In this document: positions 42,968 to 52,658 of the stretch, piece by piece
Layout: each line of letters opens with the position of its first letter
Numbering within the stretch: position 1 is the first letter of the stretch
Source: Ruoffia sp044336205
GTDB lineage: Bacteria; Bacillota; Bacilli; Lactobacillales; Aerococcaceae
NCBI GenBank assembly: GCA_044336205.1
Contig: CP172318.1
Location: forward strand, 2,170,001 to 2,234,000
Direction of reading: 5' to 3'
DNA length: 64,000 nucleotides
The notes under the pieces: model-generated
Database searches by the model: none
Seen by the model: the letters and a program-made list of their open reading frames with translations, nothing else
What the model was told of the DNA's origin: nothing
Translations under genes and position numbers: made by a program

Positions 42968-44452
42968 TTATTCATTGAAAAGTTGCTCAATATCACGGGG
43001 TGCCCAAACTGAGATAGACCCACCATTAACAGGGAAATTACCCCAACCATCCTCTTCAATCGTCACTTCACCCTGGTGATGGCCTAAGTAATCAACAAAG
43101 ATCTCACCAGCATGAGCTGTAGAAACTTGCATGCGCTTCTCCCCGCCGTCTCCATTACTAATAACAGCGGCTAAACCATCTGGGAAGGTCTCATTCCCTT
43201 GACGTGTCCATCCAATAATATTCGGATCATCGAAATAATCATATTGCTCACCATAAGCAAAAGTCCGGCGAATAAATAACAATTTATCAATAGTTTCTTG
43301 GTAACTTGTCTGTTGAAACTCTCCTTCAACACCATAATAATCTCCATAAAAGATTGTCGGATAACCGTCTTGGCTCAACAAGATAATGCCGTAGGCTAAT
43401 GGCTTGAACCAATCTTGTACAGTTGACTCCAGTGATTGTCCCCGTTGGGTATCGTGGTTATCAACGAAAGTCACAGCATTCCACGGATTATCTTTCATTA
43501 AAGTCCCGTCGAATATCTTACGTAAGTCATACTCCTTACCTTGTTCTCCGGCATCATGGAAATTCATATGTAATTTTACGTCTACTAAATCAAATTCATA
43601 ATCTATATCTTCAAGATAAGCTTTCTTAGTTTCATAATTGGCATTCCAATATTCACCAAAAACATAAAAGTTCTCTGCTCCTAAGGTATCGGTCAAGATT
43701 TTGACCAATTTGGCTACAACATTACGGTCAATATGTTTAATGGCATCCAGTCGGAAACCTGAAATTCCAGTTATTTCAATGAACCATTTGGCCCAATCTT
43801 TCACTTGTTGAATTACTTCTGGGTGGTCAAAGTCAATGTCATTAAACATGAGATAGTCAAAGTTCCCCTTTTCTCCGTCCACTTCTTCATTATCTGCCCA
43901 ACCTTTGTTCTCTCCTTGGATTTGGAATATGCCTACATCATCGTTTCTCGCATCATAATCCAATCCAGAAAAGTGATACCAATGCCACTCGAAATCATTA
44001 TATTGTTTGTTTCTACCCGGAAAAGTGAAGTGGGTATAACCTTCAATCTCATAAGGTTCACTAATGGGTTGTTGACGATTCTCAGGATCCATCTTCATAA
44101 CAGTGAATGTCTCTTTCTTGTCACCATTTGCTTTATGGTTAAGAACAATATCAGCGATGGGCTTTATTCCTACTTCTTTTAACTTTTTAATCGCTTCGAT
44201 ATATTCATTCTTCGTCCCATACTTAGTTCTCACCGAACCGTGTTGGTCAAATTCCCCTAAATCAAAAATATCGTAGACTCCGTAGCCGACATCATTCGTT
44301 CCAGTCCCTTTAAAAGCGGGAGGCATCCATACTTTTGTAATACCGATTGATGCTAAGTGTTCAGCGTCATCTCTCAATCTATTCCAATGTTGACCATCAT
44401 CTGGCAAGTACCATTCGAAATACTGCATTAAAACTCCGTTTGTATTAGCCAT
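42968..44452 (-). CDS. Cytoplasmic alpha-amylase (GH13)
   Basis: A 494-residue glycoside hydrolase. The four GH13 motifs are DIVLNHKA (I), GFRLDAIKH (II, nucleophile Asp), VFGEYW (III, acid/base Glu) and FVDNHDTQ (IV). There is no signal peptide, so it works inside the cell, probably on maltodextrins or stored glucan, like other intracellular AmyS-type amylases. Length and the C-terminal beta domain are normal. An extended -10 promoter (TGG-TATACT) lies about 45 bases upstream. It stands alone between two terminators. Confidence 0.93.
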   Translation of the reverse strand: MANTNGVLMQYFEWYLPDDGQHWNRLRDDAEHLASIGITKVWMPPAFKGTGTNDVGYGVYDIFDLGEFDQHGSVRTKYGTKNEYIEAIKKLKEVGIKPIADIVLNHKANGDKKETFTVMKMDPENRQQPISEPYEIEGYTHFTFPGRNKQYNDFEWHWYHFSGLDYDARNDDVGIFQIQGENKGWADNEEVDGEKGNFDYLMFNDIDFDHPEVIQQVKDWAKWFIEITGISGFRLDAIKHIDRNVVAKLVKILTDTLGAENFYVFGEYWNANYETKKAYLEDIDYEFDLVDVKLHMNFHDAGEQGKEYDLRKIFDGTLMKDNPWNAVTFVDNHDTQRGQSLESTVQDWFKPLAYGIILLSQDGYPTIFYGDYYGVEGEFQQTSYQETIDKLLFIRRTFAYGEQYDYFDDPNIIGWTRQGNETFPDGLAAVISNGDGGEKRMQVSTAHAGEIFVDYLGHHQGEVTIEEDGWGNFPVNGGSISVWAPRDIEQLFNE

Positions 44453-44656
44453 TTTTATCCCTCTTTATAGTTTATTGATCTATCTTAATGTTAGTATACC
44501 ACATTCTCAAACAAGCTCGTAACAAAAGGGTAGTAAAAGATCCATGCATATTCATAGTGAAAATAATTAATAATATATTGCTTTTTTCACTAATACCAAA
44601 TCGTATCACTTGTTAAGTTGACTCAATTTAGTTATGCACCATAAAGAATAGACATA

Positions 44657-44694
44657 AAAAATAGAGTCTGAGACACTAGTCCAGACTCTATTTT
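44657..44694. terminator. Terminator of the thiamine-precursor ABC operon
   Basis: Arms AAAATAGAGTCTG/CAGACTCTATTTT around an 11-base loop, with A/T-rich tails on both sides. Lies about 40 bases after the ATPase stop. The rest of 44453-44733 shows only the amylase promoter. Confidence 0.8.
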
Positions 44695-44733
44695 ATACAT
44701 ATCTTTTCCAATTTGATTGACTGACACGACTTC

Positions 44734-45465
44734 TTATTTTTCTTTAAGGGCTGATAATAGTACTTGCTTTGCTTGGATAAATTCCTCTTCAAAGATAACC
44801 TCTTCAACATTTTGATGTTTGAAATCCACAGCTAGTTCATAAGTAATTCGACCTGGTTGACCATTAATAACATAGATCCGGTCACTTAATATAAGTGCTT
44901 CATCAACATCATGAGTAATAATTAAAGAAGACCAGCCCATTTTTTGGCGGTAATCAATAAACCATTGGTGAAGCTGACGCCTTGTAATCGCATCAAGCGC
45001 ACTAAAGGATTCATCTAGGAGTAACCACTGTCGACCAAAAGCTGCTGTACGCATAAAGGCAACACGTTGACGCATTCCACCACTCAATGCATGTGGGTAA
45101 TAGTTTGCCCACTCGCTCAATTCAAAACTCTCCAATAAATTTTGGGCAAATTTTCTTGCATCTTGCTTGCTTTCACCTTGGATAATTCGTGGCAACATAA
45201 TGTTTTCTATAACTGTGTAATGGGGGTAAAGCATGTCCTTTTGTAGCATATAACTAACTTTACCTTTAATTTGCTTCGATCCATCTATCTCGATCTGACC
45301 TTTTTGAATATCATTAATCCCAGCTATCAAATTAAACAAACTTGTCTTCCCTACACCACTTGGGCCTAAGATCGCTACTGTCTCACCCTGGTGAAGTTGT
45401 AGATTGATATCATCTAAGACTGGATAATCATCGTATTGGAAGCTAAGATTTTGAATATCTAACAT
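44734..45465 (-). CDS. ABC transporter ATP-binding protein, ThiZ-like
   Basis: A 243-residue ATPase. Walker A is GPSGVGKTSLF (near residue 36), the signature is LSGGMRQRVAFMR (near residue 127) and Walker B is LLLDESFSALD. It belongs to the nitrate/sulfonate/taurine/HMP-precursor group. It starts one base after the stop of the binding-protein gene. The TPP riboswitch points to import of a thiamine precursor such as formylaminopyrimidine or HMP. Confidence 0.88.
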   Translation of the reverse strand: MLDIQNLSFQYDDYPVLDDINLQLHQGETVAILGPSGVGKTSLFNLIAGINDIQKGQIEIDGSKQIKGKVSYMLQKDMLYPHYTVIENIMLPRIIQGESKQDARKFAQNLLESFELSEWANYYPHALSGGMRQRVAFMRTAAFGRQWLLLDESFSALDAITRRQLHQWFIDYRQKMGWSSLIITHDVDEALILSDRIYVINGQPGRITYELAVDFKHQNVEEVIFEEEFIQAKQVLLSALKEK

Positions 45466-45466
45466 C

Positions 45467-46440
45467 TTACTCTCCTAATAATTCATTAGTGAAATAAGCT
45501 TCTTGTGTTAGGTTAACTTCTACTAATTCATGTTCATATAACCATGAATAGAATGAATTCCAACGGTCCTCATCAATATAACCCCAATTATTAGGATCTT
45601 TAGCATATTGTGTATTAATCCATTCTTGTGAAGCTAAGACAAAGTCACGCTGGTCTTCTAACTCTGGGGCATGCTTAATTAAGATATCAACGGCTTCTTC
45701 CGGATTCTCAATGGCATATTGATAACCACGCTTAATCGCTTGAATCACTTGTTTGGCTTCTTCTTTAGAGTTTTCTAAGTAATCGTTGTTAGCAATAATA
45801 ATCGGTGAATAGAAGTTCAGTTCTTCAGCATAGTCCTTAAAGTAGAAAAAGTTTGTTGGAACATCTTGGCTCTTCGCCATAATACCGTCCCAAGCGTAGT
45901 ACACCCAAGCAGATTCAAACATAGAATTCGCCAATCCAACAACCGAATTATCAGCTTGGTTAGGAACTAATTCGACTTGCGAATAATCGCCACCTTCACT
46001 CTCAAGAATATATTCAATCATTCCAAGTTCGATCGGATCATTCCAAGTACCATAGCTATGCCCTTCCATATCGATAGGTTGTGTAATTCCACTGTCCTCG
46101 CGGGCTATAACTCCACTTGTATTATCTTCAATTATCGTCGCAACAGCTGTCACAGGTAGCCCCCCAGCAAAGCGAGAAGCAATAGAATCTTGGAAGCTAA
46201 TTCCGAATTGAGCTTGACCTAAACCAACTAATTCTGTTGTACTTCCCTCTGGCGGACGGCGAATCGTTACATCCAAGCCGACTTCTTCAAAGTATCCTTT
46301 CTCTAAAGCAACAAACAACTTGTATGGTTCGTATTAGGAACCCAATCAAGAATAAATTCAATAGACCCCTCTTGAGCCAAAACGGCTGTCGGGCTCAATA
46401 ATATGATTAAAGACATTAACAATGACATAATTTTCTTCAT
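45467..46440 (-). pseudogene. ThiY-like (NMT1/THI5) substrate-binding protein, frameshifted
   Basis: ATG 46440 opens a signal peptide (MKKIMSLLMSLIILLSPTAV, cleaved after VLA) and the mature start IEFILDWVPNTNHT. The frame then closes. The rest, beginning LFVALEKGYFEEVGLDVTIR, is in another frame and runs open to 45467. One base missing near 46318-46325 explains it. The pyrimidine-precursor binding family is clear from DWVPNTNHT and the GxGQAQFGIS segment. Without the repair no exported protein would be made, and the transporter would be inactive. Error or real mutation cannot be told apart here. Confidence 0.85.
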
Positions 46441-47223
46441 TTAATACGCTCCTCTTTTCTTCTCATTAAAACGCCAAGGCGTTAAATACTTCTCAACAAT
46501 TGAAACAGTTCCCATAAAAATTAAACTCAAAACAGATATAAAAACAATCACGGCAAACATCTTGTCATAAGCAAAAGCCCGCTTGGTCTGGATCATATAA
46601 ACCCCTAAACCTTCAAAACCACCTAACCATTCTGCCACCACTGAACTGACGAATGCATAGGACACACTTACACGCAGCCCGCTTAAAAAATAAGTCATAC
46701 TTGAAGGCAACTTAACATGGGTTAAAATTTGCCATCGGTTGGCTCCCATAAGTTTGAGTAATTGAATAGAATCTTGGTCACATTGAGCAAAACCACTCAA
46801 TATACTAATAATAATTGGGAATATAGTCGTTAACACAACTAAGACAATTTTAGGTGTCATATCATAACCTAACCATAAAACTAGAATTGGAGCAATGGCT
46901 ACCGTAGGAATCGTTTGAGTCACAACTAAGATGGGATACAACGATTTATAAAACCATGGAATAATATCCATGATAATGGCCAGAAGAAATGCCAAAGCAA
47001 TACCTATCCCTAACCCAATAAAGGCCTGGATTAAAGTAACTTGAGCATTCATCCATATATTGTCCCAATCATCAAAAAGCGCAACAATCACTTCTGATGG
47101 CGCTGGAATAATGAATTGAGGTAACCATCCTAATCGAGCACCGACTTCCCATAAGGTGATAATGACTATACTCAGTATAAGTGAGGCATAATTAATGTTG
47201 ATGCTTAGTCGTTTTTTCTTCAA
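46441..47223 (-). CDS. ABC transporter permease, ThiX-like
   Basis: A 260-residue membrane protein with about six spans. The ATPase-contact EAA loop reads LMGANRWQILTHVKLPSS (near residues 165-182), then AEWLGGFEGLGVYM. Starts TTG at 47223, inside the end of the thiamine-binding-protein gene (32-base overlap). Its stop is followed directly by the ATG of the binding protein. Confidence 0.88.
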   Translation of the reverse strand: MKKKRLSININYASLILSIVIITLWEVGARLGWLPQFIIPAPSEVIVALFDDWDNIWMNAQVTLIQAFIGLGIGIALAFLLAIIMDIIPWFYKSLYPILVVTQTIPTVAIAPILVLWLGYDMTPKIVLVVLTTIFPIIISILSGFAQCDQDSIQLLKLMGANRWQILTHVKLPSSMTYFLSGLRVSVSYAFVSSVVAEWLGGFEGLGVYMIQTKRAFAYDKMFAVIVFISVLSLIFMGTVSIVEKYLTPWRFNEKKRGAY

Positions 47224-47488
47224 TACCTAACACAGAACCTTTCCCGTTATAATTAATTTTGACATTAGTAAAGATCTTCGAATGAACGTCACTTGCAATT
47301 TGAATAGCTTCTTTTAGGATTGCCATTAACTCATCATATTCACCCACTAAAGTTGTTTCAAAAGCAGCCACCTCATAGTTATCTGTCTTTGAAGCAATAT
47401 ATTCAATTACCGCATCAACGGCTTGAATCGTTGCCTCTTGACCTGCACCCATAGGTAAAATTTGTAAAGCGATACTACAATTAGACAT
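47192..47488 (-). CDS. Thiamine-binding domain protein (MTH1187/YkoF-like)
   Basis: A 98-residue protein of the MTH1187/YkoF family, with an IALQILPMGAG start and an FETTLVGEYDELM segment. YkoF binds thiamine or HMP. It is the first gene after the TPP riboswitch. GGGAGG lies before the ATG. Its tail overlaps the permease start. Probably a cytoplasmic acceptor or chaperone of the imported ligand; that role is inferred. Confidence 0.85.
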   Translation of the reverse strand: MSNCSIALQILPMGAGQEATIQAVDAVIEYIASKTDNYEVAAFETTLVGEYDELMAILKEAIQIASDVHSKIFTNVKINYNGKGSVLGIEEKTTKHQH

Positions 47489-47613
47489 AAAAAAACCTCC
47501 CTATATTCAATACACAAGGTGCATGAAGATAGACAGGCTCTTAAAATGCAAGATAATTATACTATAGCTTATTATTCAAATTATAATAAGCTGTTTTCCT
47601 TTGACAAAAAAAT

Positions 47614-47696
47614 CTCACATCCCTACGCAAGTCTTAACTCGTTCAGGTTCATAGAGTTCAGGAATTATCCTATCTCAGCCGAAGCACCCCTTGTGT
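47614..47696 (-). promoter_or_regulatory. TPP riboswitch (THI element)
   Basis: The minus strand has the conserved order GGGGTGC, CTGAGA, TGAACCTGAAC, then GCGTAGGGA, matching the TPP aptamer. The T-run after it (GATTTTTTTG) and a later 10-base hairpin (AGCTTATTAT/ATAATAAGCT) may form the expression platform, but I could not settle whether control is on transcription or translation. Confidence 0.93.
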
Positions 47697-47706
47697 TGTT
47701 AGCTAG

Positions 47707-47735
47707 ACTATAACACTTTTATCTAGCTATTGCAA
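47707..47735 (-). promoter_or_regulatory. Promoter of the thiamine-precursor operon
   Basis: Minus strand TTGCAA (47730-47735) and TATAGT (47707-47712), spacer 17, just upstream of the riboswitch. Confidence 0.7.
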
Positions 47736-47765
47736 TCAAATACAGATTAAGCTTATTAATATATA

Positions 47766-49110
47766 TCAATAAAGCATTAAATATTTATCTAATTCCCATT
47801 GAGTAACTTGTTTTTTGTAAGACTCAAATTCCATAGTCTTTTCAGCAATAAAGTTCTCTGAGATATGTTGTCCTAAAGCTTCAAGCATTAAAGGATTCGC
47901 TTCTAAAGCTTTGACTGCTCGACTTAACGAGTTCGGTAAGTCCAACACCCCTTCAGCAATTCTTTCTTCAGGTGTCATTGTATAGATATTACGATCAATT
48001 GGCACAGGTGGCTCGATTTTGTTTTCAATCCCATCTAAACCAGCTTGGAGAATCACTGCTAAAGCTAAGTAAGGATTGGCTGATGGGTCAACGCTACGTA
48101 ATTCTACTCGTGTTGAAACCCCTCTAGAAGCGGGAATACGTACTAATGGTGAGCGGTTCTTCTCACTCCAAGCTATATATACCGGAGCTTCATAGCCGTC
48201 TACGAGCCGTTTATAAGAGTTCACTAGTGGGTTACAAATTGCTGTAAAAGATGCAGCATGTTTCAATAATCCACCAATAAAGTAATGAGCAGTTTGTGAT
48301 AGTTCATCATGTGTTGTTTCATCGTAAAAGGCATTGTTACCATTTTTATCGAATAGAGATAAGTTAAAGTGCATACCCGAACCACTTACCCCATATATAG
48401 GCTTAGGCATAAAAGTCGCGTGTAAGTTATGGCGACGAGCTACAGTCTTTACAATCAACTTAAATAACTGGATCTTATCACACGCCCGAATCGCATCATT
48501 ATACTTCCAATCAATTTCATGTTGACCTGGTGCCACTTCATGGTGACTCGCTTCAATTTCGAATCCTAAACGTTCTAATTCTAATACAATATCACGGCGG
48601 CAATTCTCACCTAAGTCCGTTGGTGAAAAGTCAAAGTAGCCTCCTTGATCGTTTAAATTCATCGTAGGATTTCCATTTTCATCCAGTTTGAATAGGAAAA
48701 ATTCAGGTTCAGGTCCTAAATTGAAGGCAGAAAATCCCATTTCATACATTTTATCCAAGACACGCTTTAAGTTACCACGTGGATCTCCTAAGAATGGTTC
48801 ACGTTGAGTTGTATCCACATCACAAATGAGACAAGCAATGCGTCCACCATCTGAAGGAACCTCCCAATTAAAAATCATCCAAGAATCATAGTCTGGAATT
48901 AAGTACATATCACTTTCTTCAATCCGGACAAATCCTTCAATAGAAGATCCATCAAAAGTCATATTGTTATTCAAAGCTTTTTCTAATTGTGATACAAGGA
49001 ATCTCAACATTTTTTATTGTTCCTCTAATATCAGTAAACATTAAGCGAATAAAATGTACATTGTTCTCTTGAGCATCGCGTAGGATGCTTTCTTTTGTCC
49101 AGTTTGTCAT
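47766..49110 (-). pseudogene. glnA: Glutamine synthetase type I, frameshifted
   Basis: ATG 49110 (after GAGAGGA) begins MTNWTKESILRDAQENNVHF and continues through FTDIRGTIKNVEIP. One extra base in CCTTGTATC (plus-strand AA at 48996-48997) shifts the frame into a stop. Restoring it gives VSQLEKALNNNMTFDGSSIE and a complete enzyme to 47766, about 447 residues, with intact HEVAPGQHE, KPIYGVSGSGMH and NRSPLVRIPASRG segments. The protein would make glutamine from glutamate and ammonia. The lesion is near the N-terminus, so as given the gene is inactive. The order glnR-glnA is standard. Confidence 0.85.
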
Positions 49111-49136
49111 ACAGTAAAATCCTCTCTGTTAAAAAT

Positions 49137-49472
49137 TTATTCAAATCGGGACTGGAAATCCAGTTCATCCCGCAAGATACGTCGAACATCTTGATCAGTC
49201 AGAGGCTTATTATCCTTAGAGATTCTTTCTTTAAATCCATAGCGATTTTTAATACCTTTGATTGTCATGCCCTCATCCATCAAATCTATGATGTCTAACA
49301 ATCGATCGACATCATTTAAAGAGTATAGTCTACGGTTGGTCTCGCTACGTTGCGGTTTAATCAAACCTTGCTGTTCGTAGTAACGAATTTGACGTGCAGT
49401 CAATTCAGTCAATTCCATTACCGTTCCTATTGGAAAAACAGCTAGTGACCTTCGGAATTCCTTTCTAGCCAT
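49137..49472 (-). CDS. glnR: MerR-family nitrogen regulator GlnR
   Basis: 111 residues from ATG 49472; an ATG two codons upstream is too close to the GGAGG. The winged helix MerR motif is MELTELTARQIRYYEQQGLI, followed by RRLYSLNDVDRL. The C-terminal tail senses feedback-inhibited glutamine synthetase in Bacillus. It represses glnRA and other nitrogen genes. Confidence 0.95.
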   Translation of the reverse strand: MARKEFRRSLAVFPIGTVMELTELTARQIRYYEQQGLIKPQRSETNRRLYSLNDVDRLLDIIDLMDEGMTIKGIKNRYGFKERISKDNKPLTDQDVRRILRDELDFQSRFE

Positions 49473-49498
49473 TAACATTCTCCTCCCATTAGAGTGTC

Positions 49499-49562
49499 AT
49501 TATACTTTGTGATTTTATTCGTCGCAAACATAATATATCATGATATGACATATTTTGTAACA
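49499..49562 (-). promoter_or_regulatory. glnRA promoter and GlnR-box-like site
   Basis: Minus strand TTGCGA (49522-49527) and TATAAT (49499-49504), spacer 17. Upstream at 49546-49562 is TGACA-N7-TAACA, one mismatch from the TGTNA-N7-TNACA GlnR box. Autoregulation is expected from the family; the site is a near match only. Confidence 0.6.
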
Positions 49563-49699
49563 AAAAGTTGGTTTATTAAACTTTTGTTACTTATCCAATA
49601 ATTATACAAAATAAATAGATTTTTCATCTTAGTTATCGTATGATTTTAAGACATAGTTTTAAAAACAGTAAAACATCCATATATAAAGGAGTGCGCACC

Positions 49700-50671
49700 A
49701 TGCCAAAAATGCGTAACTTAACATCCATTGCTACGATTGCATCGTTAATCTTCATAGCTCTGTGCCTAAGTTTAGTCATATTACTCAGTAAACTCACAGC
49801 TGATAATAACTTAGTTATCGCTGATTATGAACAAAATATAAATCAAGTTGATTCTAGTGAATCGATGACAGTTGAATATACAACTGGTGAATCTACCATT
49901 AATTCTAGTCAAGTTGTGACAGAGGAAGTTCCGGCTGAAATACCCCAAACCTTAGAAAGTGCTCTAAGTGAATATGAAGCGACTGACCCACAAATTCAAG
50001 CATCTATTGCTAATATGGTTCAAGATGAGTTTGGATCAGACCTAATTGATTCTCAGGGAGATATTCTATCAGCCATTCAATCTAATAACTTAGATGTAGA
50101 AGAATTAGGCTACCTCTTCTTACCTGAACACCCGGCAAAACTTACCGCAAGTTCAGCAACAAATCAAATTGATGTCCCGCTCTACTTACAAAAAGATGCC
50201 AAGTGGCGGACGACTAAATACGGAAGTAATACAACTCAACAATTAGGCGAGAACGGTTGTGCAATTCTTTCTCTTGCTATGGTCCATGCTACTTATGAGG
50301 GCCGTGGTGTTGACCCTGAAGAAATTCTTAATTGGAGTAAGGAAAACTATTGGGTAGATAATGCGGGAACATCGTGGCAAATTTTCTATGATTTTGCCTT
50401 AGAATTTGGCTATGATTTCTATAATTATGGCAATGGTTTCTACAGTGCGATGAATGCCGTCAATGATGGAGAATTAGTTATTGCTTCAGTCAAACCTGGT
50501 TACTTTACTTCTGTCGGACATATTATTGTTATTCGTGGTTATGATTATGACACAGGAATGGTTTACGTTAATGATCCTAATGATGATGCAGAAAAAATGT
50601 ACAGTATCCAAGGCATCGATGAAAGTATCTTACTTGCTGAGGGCGTGAATTACTGGTCGTTGTCTAAATAA
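49700..50671 (+). CDS. Membrane-anchored C39-like cysteine peptidase family protein
   Basis: 323 residues from ATG 49700, which has AAAGGAG upstream. One N-terminal membrane segment (LIFIALCLSLVILLSKL) is followed by a Ser/Thr/Glu-rich spacer of about 100 residues. The C-terminal peptidase C39-like domain begins IDVPLYLQKDAKW. The likely catalytic Cys is in GENGCAILSLAMV, the His in SVGHIIVIRGYD and the Asp in VNDPNDD. The domain would face outward. Bacteriocin-transporter partners are absent, so it is not a leader peptidase of an ABC exporter. Cell-wall or peptide processing is possible. Divergent from glnR. Confidence 0.8.
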   Translation: MPKMRNLTSIATIASLIFIALCLSLVILLSKLTADNNLVIADYEQNINQVDSSESMTVEYTTGESTINSSQVVTEEVPAEIPQTLESALSEYEATDPQIQASIANMVQDEFGSDLIDSQGDILSAIQSNNLDVEELGYLFLPEHPAKLTASSATNQIDVPLYLQKDAKWRTTKYGSNTTQQLGENGCAILSLAMVHATYEGRGVDPEEILNWSKENYWVDNAGTSWQIFYDFALEFGYDFYNYGNGFYSAMNAVNDGELVIASVKPGYFTSVGHIIVIRGYDYDTGMVYVNDPNDDAEKMYSIQGIDESILLAEGVNYWSLSK

Positions 50672-50683
50672 AATTCATCGCTT

Positions 50684-50840
50684 CAAAAAATCCGTATTTT
50701 GATAATAGTGAAACCTTCTTTCGCTTCCCTTCGTGGAAATTTCAGACTCGGCTGACTACTCATTCTCTAAGTCCTAAAGGTCAAAAGAATGGTGTGCGTC
50801 AGTCCCTTCTTGACACTATAATCAAAATACGGATTTTTTG
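50684..50840. repeat. 157-base element with 27-base terminal inverted repeats
   Basis: The ends 50684-50710 and 50814-50840 are complementary with one mismatch (CAAAAAATCCGTATTTTGAT and on). Inside, CTGAC/GTCAG and CATTCT/AGAATG can pair as well, so the RNA would fold into a long arm. The right arm ends in GGATTTTTTG, so it can end the C39 transcript. The size and shape also resemble a MITE. No other copy was seen in the window. Confidence 0.7.
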
Positions 50841-50856
50841 TGCTTATTTTAGTTGG

Positions 50857-50897
50857 AAAAAATTGAGCAAGCTTGTTTAACGAAAGAGCAATTTTTT
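50857..50897. terminator. Second, bidirectional terminator-like hairpin
   Basis: AAAAAATTG pairs with CAATTTTTT around a 23-base interior. The remainder of the gap to purA (50898-51316) is AT-rich. It holds a TATAAT at about 51232 that may be the purA -10 box without a clear -35, and no gene. Confidence 0.5.
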
Positions 50898-51316
50898 AGT
50901 TTTGATAACTTTTTAATTAATAATATTTTAAATATAATAATAATTGTGATTATATAAGAGTATTATAAATCTCGGATATTTTTACGCTTACTTCGTTTAA
51001 TTAAAATATTGAATAAGCTTTATGGGCAAAAAGATATTTTATCATTTTGTGTTAATATATCATTTGTCGTTAATCATTAGATAGTAGCTATAATCTCTTA
51101 TTTAATTCTCATCATATATGTGCTAACATTAGCATTTGGGTTTATTAGTAGAGGCTTTTTTTATGTCTTAATGAATTGAAGGGCATGAGATGATTTTTTT
51201 TAATTCAACCTGAATTTTGACTGATAATACGCTATAATTGGATAGACATGTTTTATCCATAGGTTGATTGCTTTATGTCACTGATTAACATATTAATTTA
51301 TAAAGGAGTTTTAACA

Positions 51317-52609
51317 ATGACATCAGTAGTAGTTGTAGGAACACAATGGGGAGACGAAGGTAAGGGGAAGATTACTGACTTCCTAAGTAGTAATGCAGAG
51401 GTCATTGCTCGTTACCAAGGTGGAGACAATGCTGGACATACCATTCAATTCGATGGTAAGACTTATAAATTACACCTTATTCCTTCGGGTATTTTCGATA
51501 AGAATAAGATAAGCGTGATTGGAAATGGTGTTGTAGTCAATCCAAAATCAATTGTTAAAGAATTACAATACTTAGCTGACGAAGGGATCGATACTAGTAG
51601 CTTACGCATCTCTTCACGTGCTCATGTTATTTTGCCTTATCATATCCTTATAGACCAATTGCAAGAGGATGCAAAAGGTGACAATAAGATTGGCACAACT
51701 ATCAAAGGAATTGGACCAGCCTATATGGATAAAGCCGCTCGTGTGGGTATCCGAATTGCTGACTTATTAGATAAAGAAATCTTTAAAGAGCGTCTAGAAG
51801 TGAACTTAGCAGAGAAAAATATTCTATTCGAACGTGTATACGGTGCTGAGCCATTATCTTTCGATGAAATCTTTGAAGAATATTACGAATATGGCCAACA
51901 AATTGCAAAATATGTAACAGACACTTCTGTCATCTTAAACGATGCGTTAGATCAAGGAAAACGCGTCCTATTCGAAGGTGCCCAAGGAGTTATGTTAGAT
52001 ATTGACCAAGGTACTTATCCATTCGTAACATCTTCAAACCCAGTAGCAGGTGGAGTTACAATCGGTAGCGGTGTAGGTCCTTCTAAGATTGATACAGTGG
52101 TTGGTGTATGTAAAGCTTATACTTCACGTGTTGGTGATGGACCATTCCCAACTGAATTATTCGATGAAGTGGGTCAACAAATCCGCGAAGTAGGTCGTGA
52201 ATACGGAACAACGACTGGACGTCCACGCCGTGTAGGTTGGTTTGACTCAGTTGTTATGCGTCACTCACGTCGCGTATCTGGAATTACAAACCTGTCATTA
52301 AACTCGATTGATGTTCTAACAGGATTAGAAACAATTAAAATCTGTACAGCTTACGAAACGTCTAATGGTGAACGTATTGAGTACTACCCAGCAAGCCTTA
52401 AAGTTTTAGCAGATTGTAAACCAATTTATGAAGAACTTCCTGGTTGGACTGAAGATATCACTCAAGCCAAAACATTAGAAGATCTCCCACTCAATGCGCA
52501 AAACTACGTACGTCGTATTAGTGAATTAGTTGGTGTTAAAATCGCAACCCTATCTGTAGGACCAGACCGTAGCCAAACTATGATTTTAGATAGCGTTTGG
52601 GGCAAATAA
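51317..52609 (+). CDS. purA: Adenylosuccinate synthetase
   Basis: 430 residues from ATG 51317, which has AAAGGAG upstream; longer in-frame starts have no ribosome site. The GTP-binding start VVVGTQWGDEGKGKITD, the GNGVVVNP segment, IGTTIKGIGPAYMDK, the VLFEGAQGVMLDID motif and TTTGRPRRVGWFD are intact. It makes adenylosuccinate from IMP, aspartate and GTP. Stand-alone gene with its own terminator. Confidence 0.98.
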   Translation: MTSVVVVGTQWGDEGKGKITDFLSSNAEVIARYQGGDNAGHTIQFDGKTYKLHLIPSGIFDKNKISVIGNGVVVNPKSIVKELQYLADEGIDTSSLRISSRAHVILPYHILIDQLQEDAKGDNKIGTTIKGIGPAYMDKAARVGIRIADLLDKEIFKERLEVNLAEKNILFERVYGAEPLSFDEIFEEYYEYGQQIAKYVTDTSVILNDALDQGKRVLFEGAQGVMLDIDQGTYPFVTSSNPVAGGVTIGSGVGPSKIDTVVGVCKAYTSRVGDGPFPTELFDEVGQQIREVGREYGTTTGRPRRVGWFDSVVMRHSRRVSGITNLSLNSIDVLTGLETIKICTAYETSNGERIEYYPASLKVLADCKPIYEELPGWTEDITQAKTLEDLPLNAQNYVRRISELVGVKIATLSVGPDRSQTMILDSVWGK

Positions 52610-52629
52610 AAACTCATTAAAATATTATT

Positions 52630-52658
52630 AAACGAACTTTTTGAAGTTCGTTTTTTTT
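52630..52658 (+). terminator. Terminator of purA
   Basis: The stem AAACGAACTT/AAGTTCGTTT with a 4-base loop ends in a T-run of eight or more. Confidence 0.9.

Noticed and set aside
48990..49002. Programmed frameshift in glnA
   Set aside because: No slippery heptamer or downstream stimulatory structure; an indel is the simpler reading.
49700..50671. Bacteriocin exporter peptidase
   Set aside because: There is no ABC transporter domain or bacteriocin-like gene nearby; only a single-span anchor and a C39-like domain.
50684..50840. CRISPR or phage attachment site
   Set aside because: One inverted pair only, no direct repeats or integrase nearby.
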